64,000 nucleotides of DNA from Apodemus sylvaticus (GCF_947179515.1 NC_067477.1:72650644-72714643), one strand, 5' to 3'. Shown: positions 12,661-26,646, counted from the stretch's first letter. The notes: a model not told the origin generated them from the sequence alone. A program made the numbers and translations.

Positions 12661-15426
12661 TATTTACTCAGGGTTGTTGAGTACTAATTTGCCAAATAAT
12701 AATTGCTTGTTAACTTTATACACTCTTCCCTTGAATATCAAGATTGGTAACCAACGTAAACAGAAAGCACGTGCTATTTTGTATTTTATGGTATGTATGC
12801 AAAATACTAGTTAGTGCTTAAACTTGTTCCTTTTCCTAAATAAGCATTAAAGATGCCTATTTACCTCTGAAATCATTTGCTATTTATTTTAGTTAGACAA
12901 AATAGATATAAGAAATATATTATGCATGTAAATTTGCTTGCATGTATGCTGGTCTTTTATTGTTGCAAATACAAACCTTTAGGAGATTTTTACTTCAAAT
13001 ATCTGATAATTTGAATTTACTTATTATCTAAAATGTCAATTATTTAAATATCGTTTTGGTACATGATACAGTGTTATTAATTCTATCATTTAAAGATTTC
13101 CTGTACAATAACTTTCAGTTTGCCAGTATTCTGTTCATTCAGTCTCTGCTTGTGGAAACAAAAACTGATTAAGAAATGACCTAAAGTATATTCTCCCATT
13201 TTATTATTTATTCCTCAGCAATATGATTTCCAAATGTGAATAAAGGTCACAGTTAAATGAAGAAAATGCATAAGTGTAACGTTAAATGTTTGCCAAAATG
13301 ACTCTAGTCTCTGCAATAATTAAAATGTAGAGCACACTTTCCTGTTCTCTAAATAGCTTTGTGAAATCCAAGTCAGACTAGGACTCCCATTAAGGGTAGT
13401 TAAGTATTAAAACAAACTCCCATTCTCTCCACACATTAGGATCCAAGAACACAAAGAAGACCTCATTTTAACATTTCTTACTACGTTATGTATTTTGATC
13501 TCAATTGAAAACTAACATTAAATGTTATATTTGTCTTAAATACATTCTGTGCAGGATGTGGCTGGGGCCTTTGTTGAATTCACATTGAAGAAAAAGTGGC
13601 TTTCCCATATGTCAGTGTTTTAACCCATAAATTAGCTTAAATTAGTTCACTCACCTGCTGGAATCAGAAAAAGTTACTGCAAGATTGAACGGTTCAAGAA
13701 AACTCAAACACAACAACAACAAAACTCAGAGAGGTTAACTAGGTGAATGTATTTTGAAATGTGTAAAATTAAGTCAAGGCATCTCCATTTAAAAATCTAT
13801 GGTAAGGTAAACAATACTACAGCGGAGATTGAGATACTGCAAGGTATAAAAGTGAATATGTTTGTTATTTTTTTTCCTGTAAGAATAATTCTGTCTGGAA
13901 ATCTAAACACATATTCAAATAATAAATAATATAATGATGACCAAATCATTATTTTGTTGTCAGGATCAACAGCATCTCTTTGGGAAACCAATTGATAGCA
14001 GTTCTGTCAGAGGCTTTCAAATGGTACATCTAAAGTAGAGATGTAATGCATGCCTCAGTCAAGAGGTCGAGAAAGAAAAATATTAAACATGACAAAACCT
14101 GTAAAATTATTTGCAATTCTTTTTTAATTTAAGTATACATAAAGAATCTATTTTTCATAGGAGATCTTTCTTTTGAATTCATTCACAGTGCTTCATTTTT
14201 GTGTTTGCAAACAACTTTTTTAAGTGATGTTTCACTGTTGCTAGCATCATCATAGCTCATTTGTAGGTGGTTCAAGTAATTGATATATTAATTGATAAAA
14301 TGATATATTAAATGGAGTTTGATTAATTTTCAGTTATCTGGACAGGTAAATTCAGGAAATTCACTTAAAAATAAGGTTTTCTTTTTCAGTTGACATATTT
14401 CATTATCCTTTAAAGGTGAAGTCAGCGTATTTTACTACATTTGATGCTATCTATTTAGGCTAGCAAGAACCAAAACAGGGTGCCTTGTCACCTGAAATAT
14501 CTACTCATTGAGGTAAAGAGAAACAAACATGATACACCAAAGGTGCAAGAAATCCAAAACAGATTATCTTTTCTATGGTCTGAATCCTGAGATAATCTAT
14601 AGCTCACTCATACAAGGATGACAAAATCTATTTTGTAGGAAATTTACTTTATTGGAAATGTACTATGTACCAGCACATAGTAGGCACTCTTAGAGGAGAA
14701 ACTTTTACTGTAACTCACAGAAAGAAAAAAAAGAACATTTGTGCAAAATCAAGGTGGAAATATGAAAAGCAGGACCCATAATTAGGAGGGGTTACACTGA
14801 CTATACTGTTTTTCTCACCTGTGATATTGGCCTCTGTAATGGAAAGGAAATGAACAAAAGTCTATCCCTATTGTTTAAAAAAATTCAAACACATGACTGA
14901 GGTGATAATATGTTAAGTATTTCTTCACTCTGATTCTGAAAGTTACATTTGGTAAATAGTTCACTTTAATTATTCTAGTACTCTATCTCTGCTGTTCCGC
15001 CATTTAGGTCTCCTGCATTACTTTATTTAAATGTCCAGGGTACTCCTTAAGTAGTGAGCATACTTGTGTTAGAACAAAAAGGTTTGAAATGGTAAAAAAA
15101 AAAATCTGCAAGTTGTAGTAAAATGTTTCATCATTATTTTTAATTTGTAAAATTATATTTAGAATTCTACATTAATTTGGTTTATCAATTAGTTTTTATG
15201 TGTAACTGAAGAGCACAAAACATACAGCAACTTTTAGCTTACTGGTCATCAGTTTGAAAAACTAATTCCTGCATTATTTTCAAGCAGTCAAAATGTAACT
15301 TAAGTAAATTTCCCTCTAGTAAGATAACTTCCATGAAAAAGTTTATCTGTAATTGTAAGCTCTTAAATGCTTTGTGAAAATTTCTATCTTGAATTTAAAT
15401 GAAAATTTCTGCAAGTGAAAAATAAA

Positions 15427-15468
15427 GTCAGTGTAAGTTTTATAAGGGTCAGTGTAAGTTTTATAAGG
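15427..15468 (+). repeat. Perfect tandem duplication, 2 x 21 bp
   Basis: A 21-bp unit starting gtcagtgtaag is repeated immediately and exactly (15427-15447 and 15448-15468). Confidence 0.97.
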
Positions 15469-18400
15469 TTGTCCACTTTTTATTTGAGTATGATAATTAG
15501 GAATATGGGTCAAATGTTTTATTTGTTATATAACTTAAAAAGTTTATGAAACTTGATGTTTGCCCCAGTGCAAGGTTTGAGATCCGTTTTACAGCTGAAT
15601 AAATATCATTGTTAACAAAATAAGTTTTCTGAGTACTCATTGTTACTAGTCCTTTCCATTGTTATTAACCAAGAAATAATTTTTCTTTAACTTTTAAATT
15701 TAGAAAATATAATTTTTTTTGTTGGGCTTCCAAAAGTGTATGAAGAATACTCAACTATGGCAATTAATGAAATAGAATTTAACGAGGGGGTGTATATATT
15801 TTGGTAGATTTACAAATGTTCTGTCCTTTAAAAGCACTAGTCTTACAAATTTTATTTGATGTGAGATGGAGAGCGGTATAAATAATCTGCCTGACTAAAA
15901 GTACTTATAAAAAATAAAAAGCTTGACAGGTTCTTGCAGCATCATAATCTATGTGAAACATGCAAAACAACATGCATTCATAACACCTTTCCTGTCTGGC
16001 TTCATCTGTATTCATTTGTTGTCAAAACAGGTTTCCATATTTAACTTCTTTTTTTGATTATGCCTTTTCCTTTATTTCCTGGAATGATACGTTATTATCT
16101 CTGAAGTGTAGATTTATGCCAAGTTCTATGCACTTCAGTGTGAAGAGTATGGCCCACAACTCTGGGAATCTCTGCTAAAACTGTGGAAATCAAATGAATA
16201 GTCTAAGAGCTTGATGGCATCTGTGGATAGGAAACTCATTAAAGGCCCAGCCCTCTGTTTTATTTCTAACCACATTTTCCCTGTGGGATTTCAGTGTCTT
16301 GCCGGATGAAACCAGCAGGACTCATTACTTACAAAACAATGTTTAGAGTCCTTTCGTGGTATTGGAATGCTTCTGCCAGTCAGGTAAAGAACCTAGGCCT
16401 TTATCCTTTCAAGGACAATGCAACCAGCTCACATACTGCTTGGAAAAGTCATGCCTTTGAATGTAACTGCAGGTGTTGCTTCCAAAGGCTGTTGGTTGGT
16501 ACCCTTCTATGCAATGTTCAATGGGATAATAGAAAATTCACTTTGGAATTCAAACAAAGTCTCAGAGAAATAGAAATAATAGGAACACAATTTTGAAACT
16601 TCCTTAGTTTTTCCCACGAACTATGGACCATGACTAATACCCTCAGGGCAAAAAACATCCCTTTACCCCTAAGGGATGTATACAATTCAGTGTTTCAAAT
16701 AAGCAAGTTTCATGACCTCACCAATTTTGTGGCTTCTATTCATTTACGAGAAAATAAATTTGAGGGAGAAAAGAAAGCCATGTTGTGAGATGGAACTTTA
16801 AAACACCCACTCTAATAAAAGATCAATGCATTTGAATATAAAGTACAACAAATAGGGGTTTTTCACCCTTCTCAAAGAAATCATTTGCTTAACTGGATTC
16901 CCTAAACCAAATTAGTATAGTTCCTACTGAACTGCTTGCCTCTCTCTCTCTCTCTTTGGTGATGTGGCTAGTGGCATTTTGGAAATATTCTTAGAACTTG
17001 TAAGATTCCTGCAAGAATAATAAGGACCTTGCCATTGTGGTATCAAAGAGATTCAATCACTTAAAGTAGTACTATAGGCTTGTCAAGTGGAATTGCTTTT
17101 ACAGATTTGCAGAATAACTCATCCATAATGGCTGAAAATTTCAGCCATTTTGTTAAAACATCCAAGGCAGAAGAGATTAACGTGCACTATAGAACAGCCT
17201 ATGTATAATCATGCAGAAGTTTAGAACACGTCTCACAGTGAAGTACCATTTAAACATCCCAAGCTCTAGTCATCGCATTATGGAAAACAATGTGAACTAT
17301 CTAAAAAAAAAAAAAAAAAATGAAGTGTGACTTGTCCTTTGCTGGCTGATGAGACTTCAATTGCATTTAAGCTTGCTTAAATGTATGCCTGAACAAAGTT
17401 GCTCTATTTATGCTTGTCTTTACAGATGAGGAGGTCATGTAGATTTATTAGAAAGAATTTAAAATCTAAGGAAATATGGCAACCATAAAGAAAAAAAAAT
17501 AAACCGTGAAGAAGTGTTAACCTAGTTGTTGAGAAATTAATATCAATTAGATTCCAGCTAATAATATTATGATAAGCTGACAACACACATCTGGGTTGCT
17601 AAAATGAGAAGCCACAAAGATTTTCTTTTTAAAACACAAATTTGACAATGGAGACACATATGATATTTCTCAATGGGTCAGTTTTAACTTGTAGACTAAA
17701 GGAATGTATTTTCACAGTTTTATTTTAAGTCTGAAAATAAAATGAGGAAATAAGTTTGCCACTTAAAGTGTGTTCCTTGAGTCAAGTACACATTGTAGAA
17801 TCAATCATAAACTTACCTTCTAGGTGTATAGTGAGAGAAGGACAGCATATCTGCCAATGTCAAATTCGCCTTTAATTTTCTATGTAGAAAAATGTTGTGA
17901 ATGAAATATTTAAAATTTTATAGTCTAAGAAACAAGTAAACTTAGTGGAGAATAAATATTTATCTCCCACCTACACTTCCAAATTTGAACGTTGGGAATT
18001 ATATTTAGCTTGAACTATACATGATATTCAATGAAATAAAAACATGGATATAAAAACTCATATAGCTTCAATTTAAATTCATCTACTTGCTAACTTCCAA
18101 AACAATGGAAAGGAAAATATGCTGGAGAAAAATGCCTGAAGAGTAGAACGTGAATGGTGACATCATCTTTTTGCTGAATAGAATTTGATGGAAAGCAGAA
18201 TGTGGTTGACTGAACGTGTTTGGACCAGAGCAAATTCAACAGTGGTAAGCAATCTAAGAGAATTCATGGACTCAGTCCACTCAGAGCCACAGAGTTGAAT
18301 ATACAAAACTCGTTTATCCTCTCTGGTCCAAGAACTTCAGAGCCTTGTGCAAGCAGGTTGTACCCCTCAACAGTAACTAGTATGTTCTCTATTATCCTAC

Positions 18401-18610
18401 TTTTTCCTAGAAGTAAAGAAATATGTCAACTTCTCTACCAGGAATTCTTTCTCTAACTTTAGCACTCTTCACATAATATTTCTGCATACAGAAGATTGGA
18501 AGCTTTGTAGTAAAGTCACACAAACTATCTGAAAAATATTAACCAATTAATCTATCTAATGACTTATTCACTGATGAAAACAGGGTTTTGGTATGCTTCC
18601 AATTTGCCAG

Positions 18611-18716
18611 TTTCTCCTCCTCCTCCTTGTCTTCTCCTTCTCCTCTTCTACCTCTCCTCATCCCCATCCTCCGTCTTCCTTCTCCTCCTTTTCCTCTTAC
18701 TCTCTGTCCCCTTCCA
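18611..18716. repeat. Pyrimidine-rich (TCC)n-like stretch
   Basis: Imperfect TCC/TTC-rich sequence with few interrupting purines. The Ser/Leu/Pro-rich frame across it is a low-complexity artefact. Confidence 0.85.
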
Positions 18717-20174
18717 AATCACACTGAGTACTAAGTTCTTCACCAAGCTCTGTCAGCTCCACTTAGGGTTTCTATTAGGTCAATAATTAACACCACTTCT
18801 TCCATCCTCAGCTTGGGGGGGGGTCTATTGAAAAATGAATATTAGAGAAAAAAACTAAAAAATGACAGCTCTAAAATTGCTAAACAATGGAAAATAGAAC
18901 TACACAAGATAGCCAATCAAAACTTGTACCAAAATAAACGTAAATCCAGCTACCCACAGTGACCATATTTGTAAGCCTTACCAGAGTGGGACAGGAACCA
19001 ACAAGAACAGGTCTGGGTACTACCACTGGGTAGACCAGAAGAAGAATTCCGAGGTATTTTTCTCCTGAACACTTACAGAAATTCCTCTCATTACTAATGG
19101 CTTGAAAGTGAAGTCTTCATAGGAGCCATTAGTCCTCCACCCTCCTAGATAATGTGGCAGTTATTTCCTTTCATATTATAAGAGTCAAGAATCAGTGCAT
19201 TTGACAACTGTTTCCTGAGTCTGCTAGTCAGGTCGCTGACGTTGACATCTTGTTTATCTCAGGCACATGCTTTTCCTCCTTGCTCTATTCCAACTTTACT
19301 ACTTCATTTTCCCCTGCACCTTTCTCTCTGTGCGTATGCATTTTTTAAAGCTGTCTAGGCTATTTTATTATATACCCTTTGTGCCTCATTGTAAAGTTTT
19401 ATTTTATTAACCTACATATAATTTACCATCTTCCATCTCATGATAGCTCTCTGAAAGTGACTGCCTGAGAGAGAGTGTCACATTAATAAGATCCGTGTTC
19501 TGCTTTTAAAGAAGAAAAAGTTCGGGTTTGCTGATTCAACTGCCCTAAGCCTTTCCTCCACTCACAGTTTTACATTACGTGTTCTCAGCTATTCTCTGTG
19601 CCTTGTTGCTACAATAGGAAAACTGGATGCTAGAGAAGAGGACTGAAATAGATCTCTACAACTATCTAGTTCACCAAACAATATCATTTGGTCAGTCCAG
19701 TGGAGACCATTACAAACTGACCCTAACTTAAATAGATGTCTGTTTTGCACACTTAGAGGACCTGTTTTCTTTTTCATTTTTTGGCCTTTTTTTTTCTATT
19801 GAAAGCTGTGTCTCCAGGTTAGAAACATCAGAATGAAGTAGCAATGTTAGAAATATAAGATGGTGTGTACCATTCTCTTCTAGCCAAACCAGACCAGCAT
19901 GTTCACAACCCCCTACCACTGGGAGATTTCTGCACATGTTAATTTCCATGAGTGTTCAGTTAATAATTAAGGCTTTGAGACAGAGTCTTGTTATTCAAAC
20001 TATTTTTGGAGCTGAAGAGTAGAAAATTGATGGGAATTCATTGTTTTATTTTTCTCTTATGATAGCTAAGAATATATTGGTTTAGGAGTTAGAACAGTAT
20101 ACATAAGAGGTTCCTAGATTTGAGCAATTGTAGAAATTGATCAAATTCTTGGAGTATTGACTCAGACATGGGAT

Positions 20175-20315
20175 TGAGATTAGCCCTCACCACTTGCCTA
20201 TACTATGAGCTTGGTGTGTTCCTCCATCTATCTCTGTTGTTTCTAAAATCAGAAAAATAATACTGACATTTCAGATTTATTATGAGGATGCCATTAAGAA
20301 CTATATGGAAAATGG
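20175..20315 (-). mobile_element. MIR fragment, antisense
   Basis: Reading + strand: cctcaccacttgcctatac, then ctctgttgtttctaaaatc, then aaaataatactgacat and ttattatgaggatgcc. This follows the antisense MIR consensus (tcagtttcctcatctgtaaaatgg...ataatagtacctacctcac...gttgtgagg). Old and diverged. Confidence 0.6.
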
Positions 20316-20519
20316 ATGGCATTAAGGAGGCAAGTAGGCATATAATGCATCATCTATAAGGGAAAGGTACCTTTCTTTATCTAAGTCTAATATTTAACAT
20401 TGTGATACTGCAGTAGCCAATGTGAAAAGATACAGAAGTTTATTCATCCTTAAATACAATTATTTATGGCTGTAGAATGATTTCTGCAATTTGTTCCAGT
20501 ATGGTAGCATTACAAATGA

Positions 20520-20645
20520 CCTTTGTGCATTGAACACATATGATTTTCACAATAGCATTATGTGGTAGCAATGCTTTGCCATCTACTCATGCATAAAATT
20601 GAGGCATAATAACGTTATATATGCTGTCTTTCACCAACCAGATTC
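20520..20645 (+). mobile_element. MIR fragment
   Basis: attttcacaatagcattatg, gtggtagcaatgc and aaaattgaggcataataac track the sense MIR 5' half (tcctcacaacaaccctatgaggtaggtac...gaggaaactgaggc). Diverged, so boundaries are approximate. Confidence 0.5.
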
Positions 20646-23600
20646 TAAGGTTTAAGATCTGATTGAATCTCAGTGTTATCTCTCTGGAGTCCACATCTTT
20701 AATATCTATGCAAGAAACAGAGTTGAAGATATTTATTCAATTTTTTATTGGTTCTTGTAATGACCAAGAGTATATTTTATAGGTAAAGGGTATACTTCCA
20801 ACTCTATGAAGAAATTAAAAATTAATCTCTAATGGAAAAGTTATAACTCAAACTCTTGCTATCACCTTTTCAAACTGATAGTTACAACCTTCAATCCAGC
20901 AGTAACAATTGCTTTATTGTCTGAAGTCAAGTCACCTAATGCTCTAAGTGACCTTGGAAAATATACAAGCTAACTTCCAATGGTCACTTTCAAGAACTCT
21001 AGAGACAGGGAGAGAGAACAAGACATTCCTTATTTTCCTCTGTGATAAGCAGAAGGTTGCAACCAGTGACTGTTCACAATTATGTGGATAACAAAAATGT
21101 ATGTGAGGTCATGCTGTATTTTTGACTCATTCATCGGGACTTTTAATATTTCTAAATTTTATTATAACAGAAATGAAGTTTAAGAATTACAATATAATTT
21201 GTTATACCTTAAAAGTTGAACCATTGTGGTCATGGTGATAGAATTTTGAAGAAAATGTAAAGGTCAGGAAGAGTGTTTTTAATATGTCATTCATTTCATC
21301 ATTCATGTAATATACAATGTAATTTATATACATTGTACAGTGTTTTACCAGATTCTGAGAGCAAAGTCACACCTGAGATGGGCAGGATGCCTTTTCCACA
21401 GGGTTGAAGTCCCAGTGAGCACAGAGAGAAATTGTATTACAGAGGTGAAGGGTGTGTTGTCTCATTTTTTGAGTCTCATTCACTTTTAGCAAATGGCAAA
21501 GACAATTACCACACACAGTATAAAAATCATGAATATAATATTGATTATATTCACCTAGTTACTACTAGGTGAAAATTATTTTGGAAGGTGAATGATTTTC
21601 ATGGTCAAATTCTGCCTTAGAAAATATTGTGTGAAAGTGATAATTTAAATTACTAATTTTGTTTGCAACGGTATGAAAATAAAACAATGCTAAATATAGA
21701 AACAAGCATTACAATCAAATAATATGCATAGAATATAGAGCATAAACCCCTATTCCGATATGTGTTTACCTGACTACACTTACAATATGTAATATTTTTT
21801 AGCATTTTTGATATGACAACATATTTAGCCAGACAGTTAATTGAGAAAATGGGAATTTTGAAAACTTAACATAAGAAGATGAAAATTTCCAAAGTATTGT
21901 TATTATATGGGAAGGTAGTTTTATTGCACATCTTTAGAAGATGCTCAGAACATTGCTTCTCTTTCAAGACCCTTAGATTTTCTATTTTAAACATTTCTAT
22001 TCCATCATTCCTGACATTTGAATTCATCATTCACGTCTGTGACATGTTTTCATATTATCATTTAATACCGATGTCAGTACCAAACATTAATAAGGGTGCA
22101 AACATCTGTTGTTTACTCTGAAATGATTAGCTTCCATATATAATAATGAAAATTTACCCCATTGAAGTGATGTTTTTATTTTTAAAAACCTGCAAACATT
22201 TTCGACTCTGTTGATGCCTTTCAAAAGGCAATGAAAAATCGATATAGGCAGTTTGACTTAATTCTTTAACCTGAGTAAATTCCAGCATTACGGACAGGGA
22301 AATGTATTCTAGATGGTGCGCAGATTGCCCAGAGTCTATTAAATATATCAGTACATGGATAGTCAGGTTTAACTTCATGAGACTCAGAAACAATGCAGTT
22401 GAAGTGGTGCACTCATCTGCAGCCCAGGAAAGGAAGGCATTCCATTTTCTCTTTTCCTAATTGGCTAGTTACTTCTTTGGTGGTATTGAAGACCAGATGG
22501 AGTTGGTTAGTGAACTCTGAAGGATACACACTTCTTTTTGGTGAACCTTTGTGCATATTTGAAATTTTGCTTCATTATTGCTTTTGTCAGAGGCTTTCCT
22601 TAAGTCCACAGTTCATGGGTAAGTTTCCCTCTAAGGAAATTGTAATAGGTTCATCTCTTGTCTGTAAAAGGCTAACTACCTTTTTCCTGATGTCCCCTTA
22701 CTATTTTTTTAAACATCTATTAGTATTTCGATTGAAAGACATAATTAAAGATTAAAAGCTAACATCAACTTTTCTCACCATAGAACACGCAGAAGAATGA
22801 CCCTGTTGGTCTTTGTATAACTGTTATCCAGTGATGTAATAAATATGCCCGTTCATGAATGAGTTCAGAAGGTGGCGAAAATACAAATTAGAACACTATA
22901 CCAGAAAGTGTGCTGCATAGACTTAACCAGCATGAATGAGTATTTTCCTTTAAGTTCTAAACTGTGGAATCATGAGGACATAAATATTACCAATAGGTTT
23001 CAGGTTACCAATTGTATAAAGATAGGAATTTTATCAACATGGGAAGAAGAATGTTAAAGAGGTCATTGACAATTGTCTTAAATATAAGAGAGTGAGAACT
23101 CCAGGAAACTGCAAATAGTTCAATATGGTTTGAGTTTATGGCTATTAATGTTGGAGGAATTACTACATAAAGCGTTGAGCATTAGAGCAAGACAAGGTCA
23201 TTCAAATGCCAAATACTTAATTCCCTTCATAAGGAGTTATTAAAAGATGTTATGCAGCAGAGTGATGTTACTAATAAAGAATTTCAGGAGGATAATTTAT
23301 AAAGAACAAATTTATGTATAATAGATCTTGATGGATACAAATTGTGGCAAAGAAACAGTGGGAAGATTCTTACAGAGAAGAAGGCAGAATCAGCATCTGG
23401 TGGTAATATGACATCTAGGCAAAGTGAACATGGTGAGGTGTACGATGAAGACCCTATAGGGTAATGAGATTTATGGATTATTCCATGATCCAGGGAGGAT
23501 GAAATCTGTAGAGAAAAGTAGCACCTATCCAAGGGTAAGAACATAAGCTATGTTTGTTTGGGAAGTTTCATGAAGAAGAGGTGGAAAATGCTGACTGGAA

Positions 23601-23984
23601 AAGACAGACAGAAGCTCAGCAGTCTTGTCTCCAGTTCTCAGTGGCCATCTTTGGAATGGTGGGATGGGATTTCCTTTTACGACTTGGCCAAAGTTCTATA
23701 TTCCCTGGTTTTGCTTCCATTTCCTATCCTACTGTACCACTCCCAAAGCAGACTATCTTTAAGACATCTTTAGTGAATAGCTTCATTGCAAATTATCATC
23801 TCAGAATCTTCGCCTGAAGATGTCTACTTATGATTTGCTATAAATAAGAAAATCTAGGTAGAGTATTTAAACTAAAAAAGATAAAAGTTCAAGCTAGGAA
23901 AGACTTCATTCTTCCCCATGGCACTTACTAGTTTCTTGACATCTAGGAATATTTCAAATTGAATTCACATTTCTAAAGCTTAAA

Positions 23985-24548
23985 AACTAAGATCTACATA
24001 TGATAGAAAACACATGACATCATCTGTCTGGGGAATTTTTAGATCCATTTGACCTTTGAATTTCATAATTTCACTTTTATTAATAGCTGATTAATACTCA
24101 GTTGAGTACATGTACCACGTTTTATTTATTCATCAGTTGATGGACATTTGACTGTTTCTATTTCCTGGCTATCATGAATAGAGAAGCATTGAACATAGAA
24201 TAATATGTCTGCAATAAAACAGAAACTTTTGGGTATACACCCACAGGTGGTATAGTTACATCTGATGGAAGACCTATTTCCAATCTTGCAAAGATTCTCT
24301 ACACTGATTTCTACCGTGGTTGTTCTGGTCTGCATTCTGACCAGCAATTAATATATATTCCCATTTCCCGATATCCTTGCCAGCATTCAAAGTCATATAT
24401 TTTTAAAAAATCAGGGTCATTTTGACTAACATAGATGAAATCTCACAGTAGTTTTAATTTGTCTCTGCTGGCTCAGGATATTTATAATAACAAAAAAAAT
24501 GAGTTTCTCAGCTGTTTGTGTTTTATCTTTAGCTGAGGAGCTATTGGC
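23985..24548 (-). mobile_element. Old truncated L1, 3' end of ORF2, antisense
   Basis: On the minus strand this reads as the diverged C-terminal region of L1 ORF2: an agctgagaaactc lead-in, then acaaattaaaactactgtg, gctggcaaggatat, gggtgtatacccaaaag, catgatagccaggaaatag and tgtccatcaactgatgaat in the order expected of an L1. Frames are broken by many changes, and a 73-codon frame is all that remains. The divergence is greater than in the other L1s here, so it belongs to an older lineage. The 3' boundary near 23985 is approximate. Confidence 0.8.
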
Positions 24549-24669
24549 ATTTGATAACTACTGAGAAAAGCAGATTTAGTTTCTTCTAATAGTATCACAT
24601 CTAGCATGTTCATGACCTTCTGGGGTCCCTCATACCCAGCACCTAGGACAATAATATGAGCTTAGAAAG

Positions 24670-24679
24670 ACACACACAG

Positions 24680-24744
<65 letters not shown>

Positions 24745-24760
24745 GAGACACATGTGGAAA

Positions 24761-24790
<30 letters not shown>
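24670..24790. repeat. Compound (CA)n-(GA)n microsatellite
   Basis: CA repeat at 24670-24744 with a small cacata interruption, then a non-repeat spacer and a GA run at about 24764-24790. Confidence 0.97.
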
Positions 24791-24791
<1 letters not shown>

Positions 24792-25204
24792 ACACAAAGT
24801 AGTTTGGATAGAGAGTTGGGTTGATATGGGTGAAGTTGGGGAAGTGATTGAATATAGTCAAGACCACTGAGAAATTCTCAAATAACTAAAATATTATTAA
24901 AAATAATCCATGCTAAAAAAAAAATCCAAATTACTTGGGAGGTGTCACTGAATAATGTGGGCTAAGAATCATGACTGTAAAATCCATGATAACCAGGAGG
25001 CCATTTTAGGTGTTGAAAAATGTGCTCCCAAACAGGATTTCATTTTCACCCTGTCCCTTTTTTTCTAATGGGATAAAATGTTCGCATTCTAAGTGTGTAG
25101 AAATATAGGGTTGCTTGATGAACATGTCCTTATGGCAATCCATAGTATATTTGGATGTAGTAACAAAAGATCCCTGGACAACCACAGAGTGGGGATTGTG
25201 AAGT

Positions 25205-26165
25205 TTCTTGATTGGATAGTTTATTTATTTACATTTCAAATGTTATCTCCTTTCCCAAGTTTCTGCTACAAAAACACCCTATCCCCTCCCCCTACTTCTA
25301 TGAGGGTGCTCACTGCCCTGGCAATACCCTACACTGGGGAATTGAGCCTTCACAGAAACAAAGGGCTTCTCCTCCCATTGATGCCAGATAAAGCCACCCT
25401 CTGCTGCATATGCAGCTGGAGCCATTAGTCCCTCCATGTGTACTATTTGGTTGGTGGTTTAGTCCCTGGGAACTCTGGAGAGTGGGGGGGGGGGGTGTGT
25501 CTGGTTGGTTCATACTGTTGTTCTTCCTGTGGAGTTCCAAACCCCTTCAGCTCCCTCAATCCTTTCCATAACTCTTTTATTGGGGTCCCCGCGCTCAGTC
25601 CAGTGGTTGGCTGAGAGTATTTGTATCTGTATCTGTCAGGTTTTGAAAGAGCCTCTCAGGAGACAGCTATATCAGGCTCTTGTCAGCAAGCACTTCTTTG
25701 CACTCGCAGTTATGTCTGGGTGTGGTGTCGGTATATGAGATGGATCCCAAAATGGGTCAGTCTCTGGATGGCCTTTCCTTTGGTCTCTGCTCCAGACTTT
25801 GTCACTGTATTTCCTTTAGACAGGATCAATTCTGGATTAAAAATCTGGAGATGAGTGGGTATCCCCATACCCCCAACCAGAGGTCTTGCCTAACATCTGG
25901 ATATGGTCTCTACAGGTTCTCTCTTCTCTTTGTTGGGCATTTCAGCTAATCTCATCCCTGTTGGGTCCTGGGAGCTTCTTCCTGTACTGGTATCTGAGAC
26001 TTCCTGGTGGCTACCTCCAGTTCTCCATCCCCCATCTTCTCCCATACCTGATCCTGCCCCCATTTTCCCCTACCCCTTCTCTGTCCCTCCCAAGTCAGAA
26101 GAATGATCATCTAAAAGCTTATATGTGGGGCAAGTCTGTCATTTTGGCCATTCTTTCTTAGAGAT
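25205..26165 (-). mobile_element. Truncated L1, long-type 3' UTR, antisense
   Basis: The left end ttatttatttacatttcaaa is the reverse complement of the standard rodent L1 3' terminus (atttgaaatgtaaataaa). Moving right, the sequence is the reverse complement of the 3' UTR of the L1 at 60.7-61.86 kb. Shared landmarks are cttctatgagggtgctcac, tgcatatgcagctgg, the block around ggtggtttagtccctgg, and cagtctctggatggcc. It extends further into the UTR than I can align, to about 26165, where unique sequence resumes. There is no ORF2 coding sequence. Frames of 60-110 codons on either strand here are incidental. A G-run (25487-25495) lies inside. Confidence 0.8.
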
Positions 26166-26232
26166 CTATGTGATAGCATTCTTCAATGTAAACATGGACA
26201 TAAGTCTACATCATTGTTTCAGATACTACATG

Positions 26233-26234
<2 letters not shown>

Positions 26235-26264
<30 letters not shown>
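26235..26264. repeat. (GT)n microsatellite
   Basis: Uninterrupted GT repeat of about 30 bp. Confidence 0.97.
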
Positions 26265-26267
<3 letters not shown>

Positions 26268-26492
26268 CTCAATAATGATTAAGGAGAAACAGTTATTCTT
26301 TGAAAATATCTTGTATTCAATGCCTTCCTGTCAATAATGCTGTGACGAATGACTCAGCATGTTCAGCTAGTTTTGTATTGTAATTGATTATCTTTTCCTA
26401 TATGAAAATGGCATCAAATAGAATTTTCTGGCTAAAGAACATGTGTATAATTGATGTAAGTAGTTATATGAATATTTTATTAGACTGATATT

Positions 26493-26646
26493 TTGAGTAC
26501 ACTGTCACTGTTTTCAGACATACCAGAAGAGGGCCTTAGATCCCATTACAGATGGTTGTGAACCACCATGTAGTTGATGGGAATTGAACTCAAGACCTTT
26601 GGAAGAGTAGTCAGTGCTCTTAACCACTGAGCCATCTCTCCAGCCC
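26493..26646 (-). mobile_element. B2 SINE, antisense, with target-site duplication
   Basis: The right end (accactgagccatctctccagccc) is the reverse complement of the B2 tRNA-derived head, and agaagagggccttagatccc plus gtacactgtcactg match the reversed B2 body and tail. Flanks carry a near-perfect duplication: tagactgatatt at 26481-26492 and tagactgtgatatt at 26647-26660, differing by a 2-base insertion. The oligo(A) tail has decayed. B2 elements are mobilised by L1 and are murid-specific, which supports the species assignment. Confidence 0.93.

Larger units (their letters stand above)
10595..23984. other. Long repeat-poor unique region, no gene seen
   Basis: Over 13 kb contains no recognisable rodent-specific SINE, LINE or LTR. 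It holds only short simple repeats, two decayed MIRs near 20.2 and 20.6 kb, a pyrimidine-rich stretch at 18.6 kb and short poly(A) runs (for example 17304-17321). Open frames up to about 120 codons have no family motifs. The 11.4-12.7 kb portion stands out as a possible conserved non-coding block and is listed separately. Confidence 0.5.

Noticed and set aside
24643..24867. Cys-Val-rich minus-strand frame resembling a cysteine-rich peptide
   Set aside because: Encoded by the CA repeat.
26600..26646. Possible tRNA gene
   Set aside because: The tRNA-like sequence is the head of a B2 SINE, not a foldable functional tRNA.
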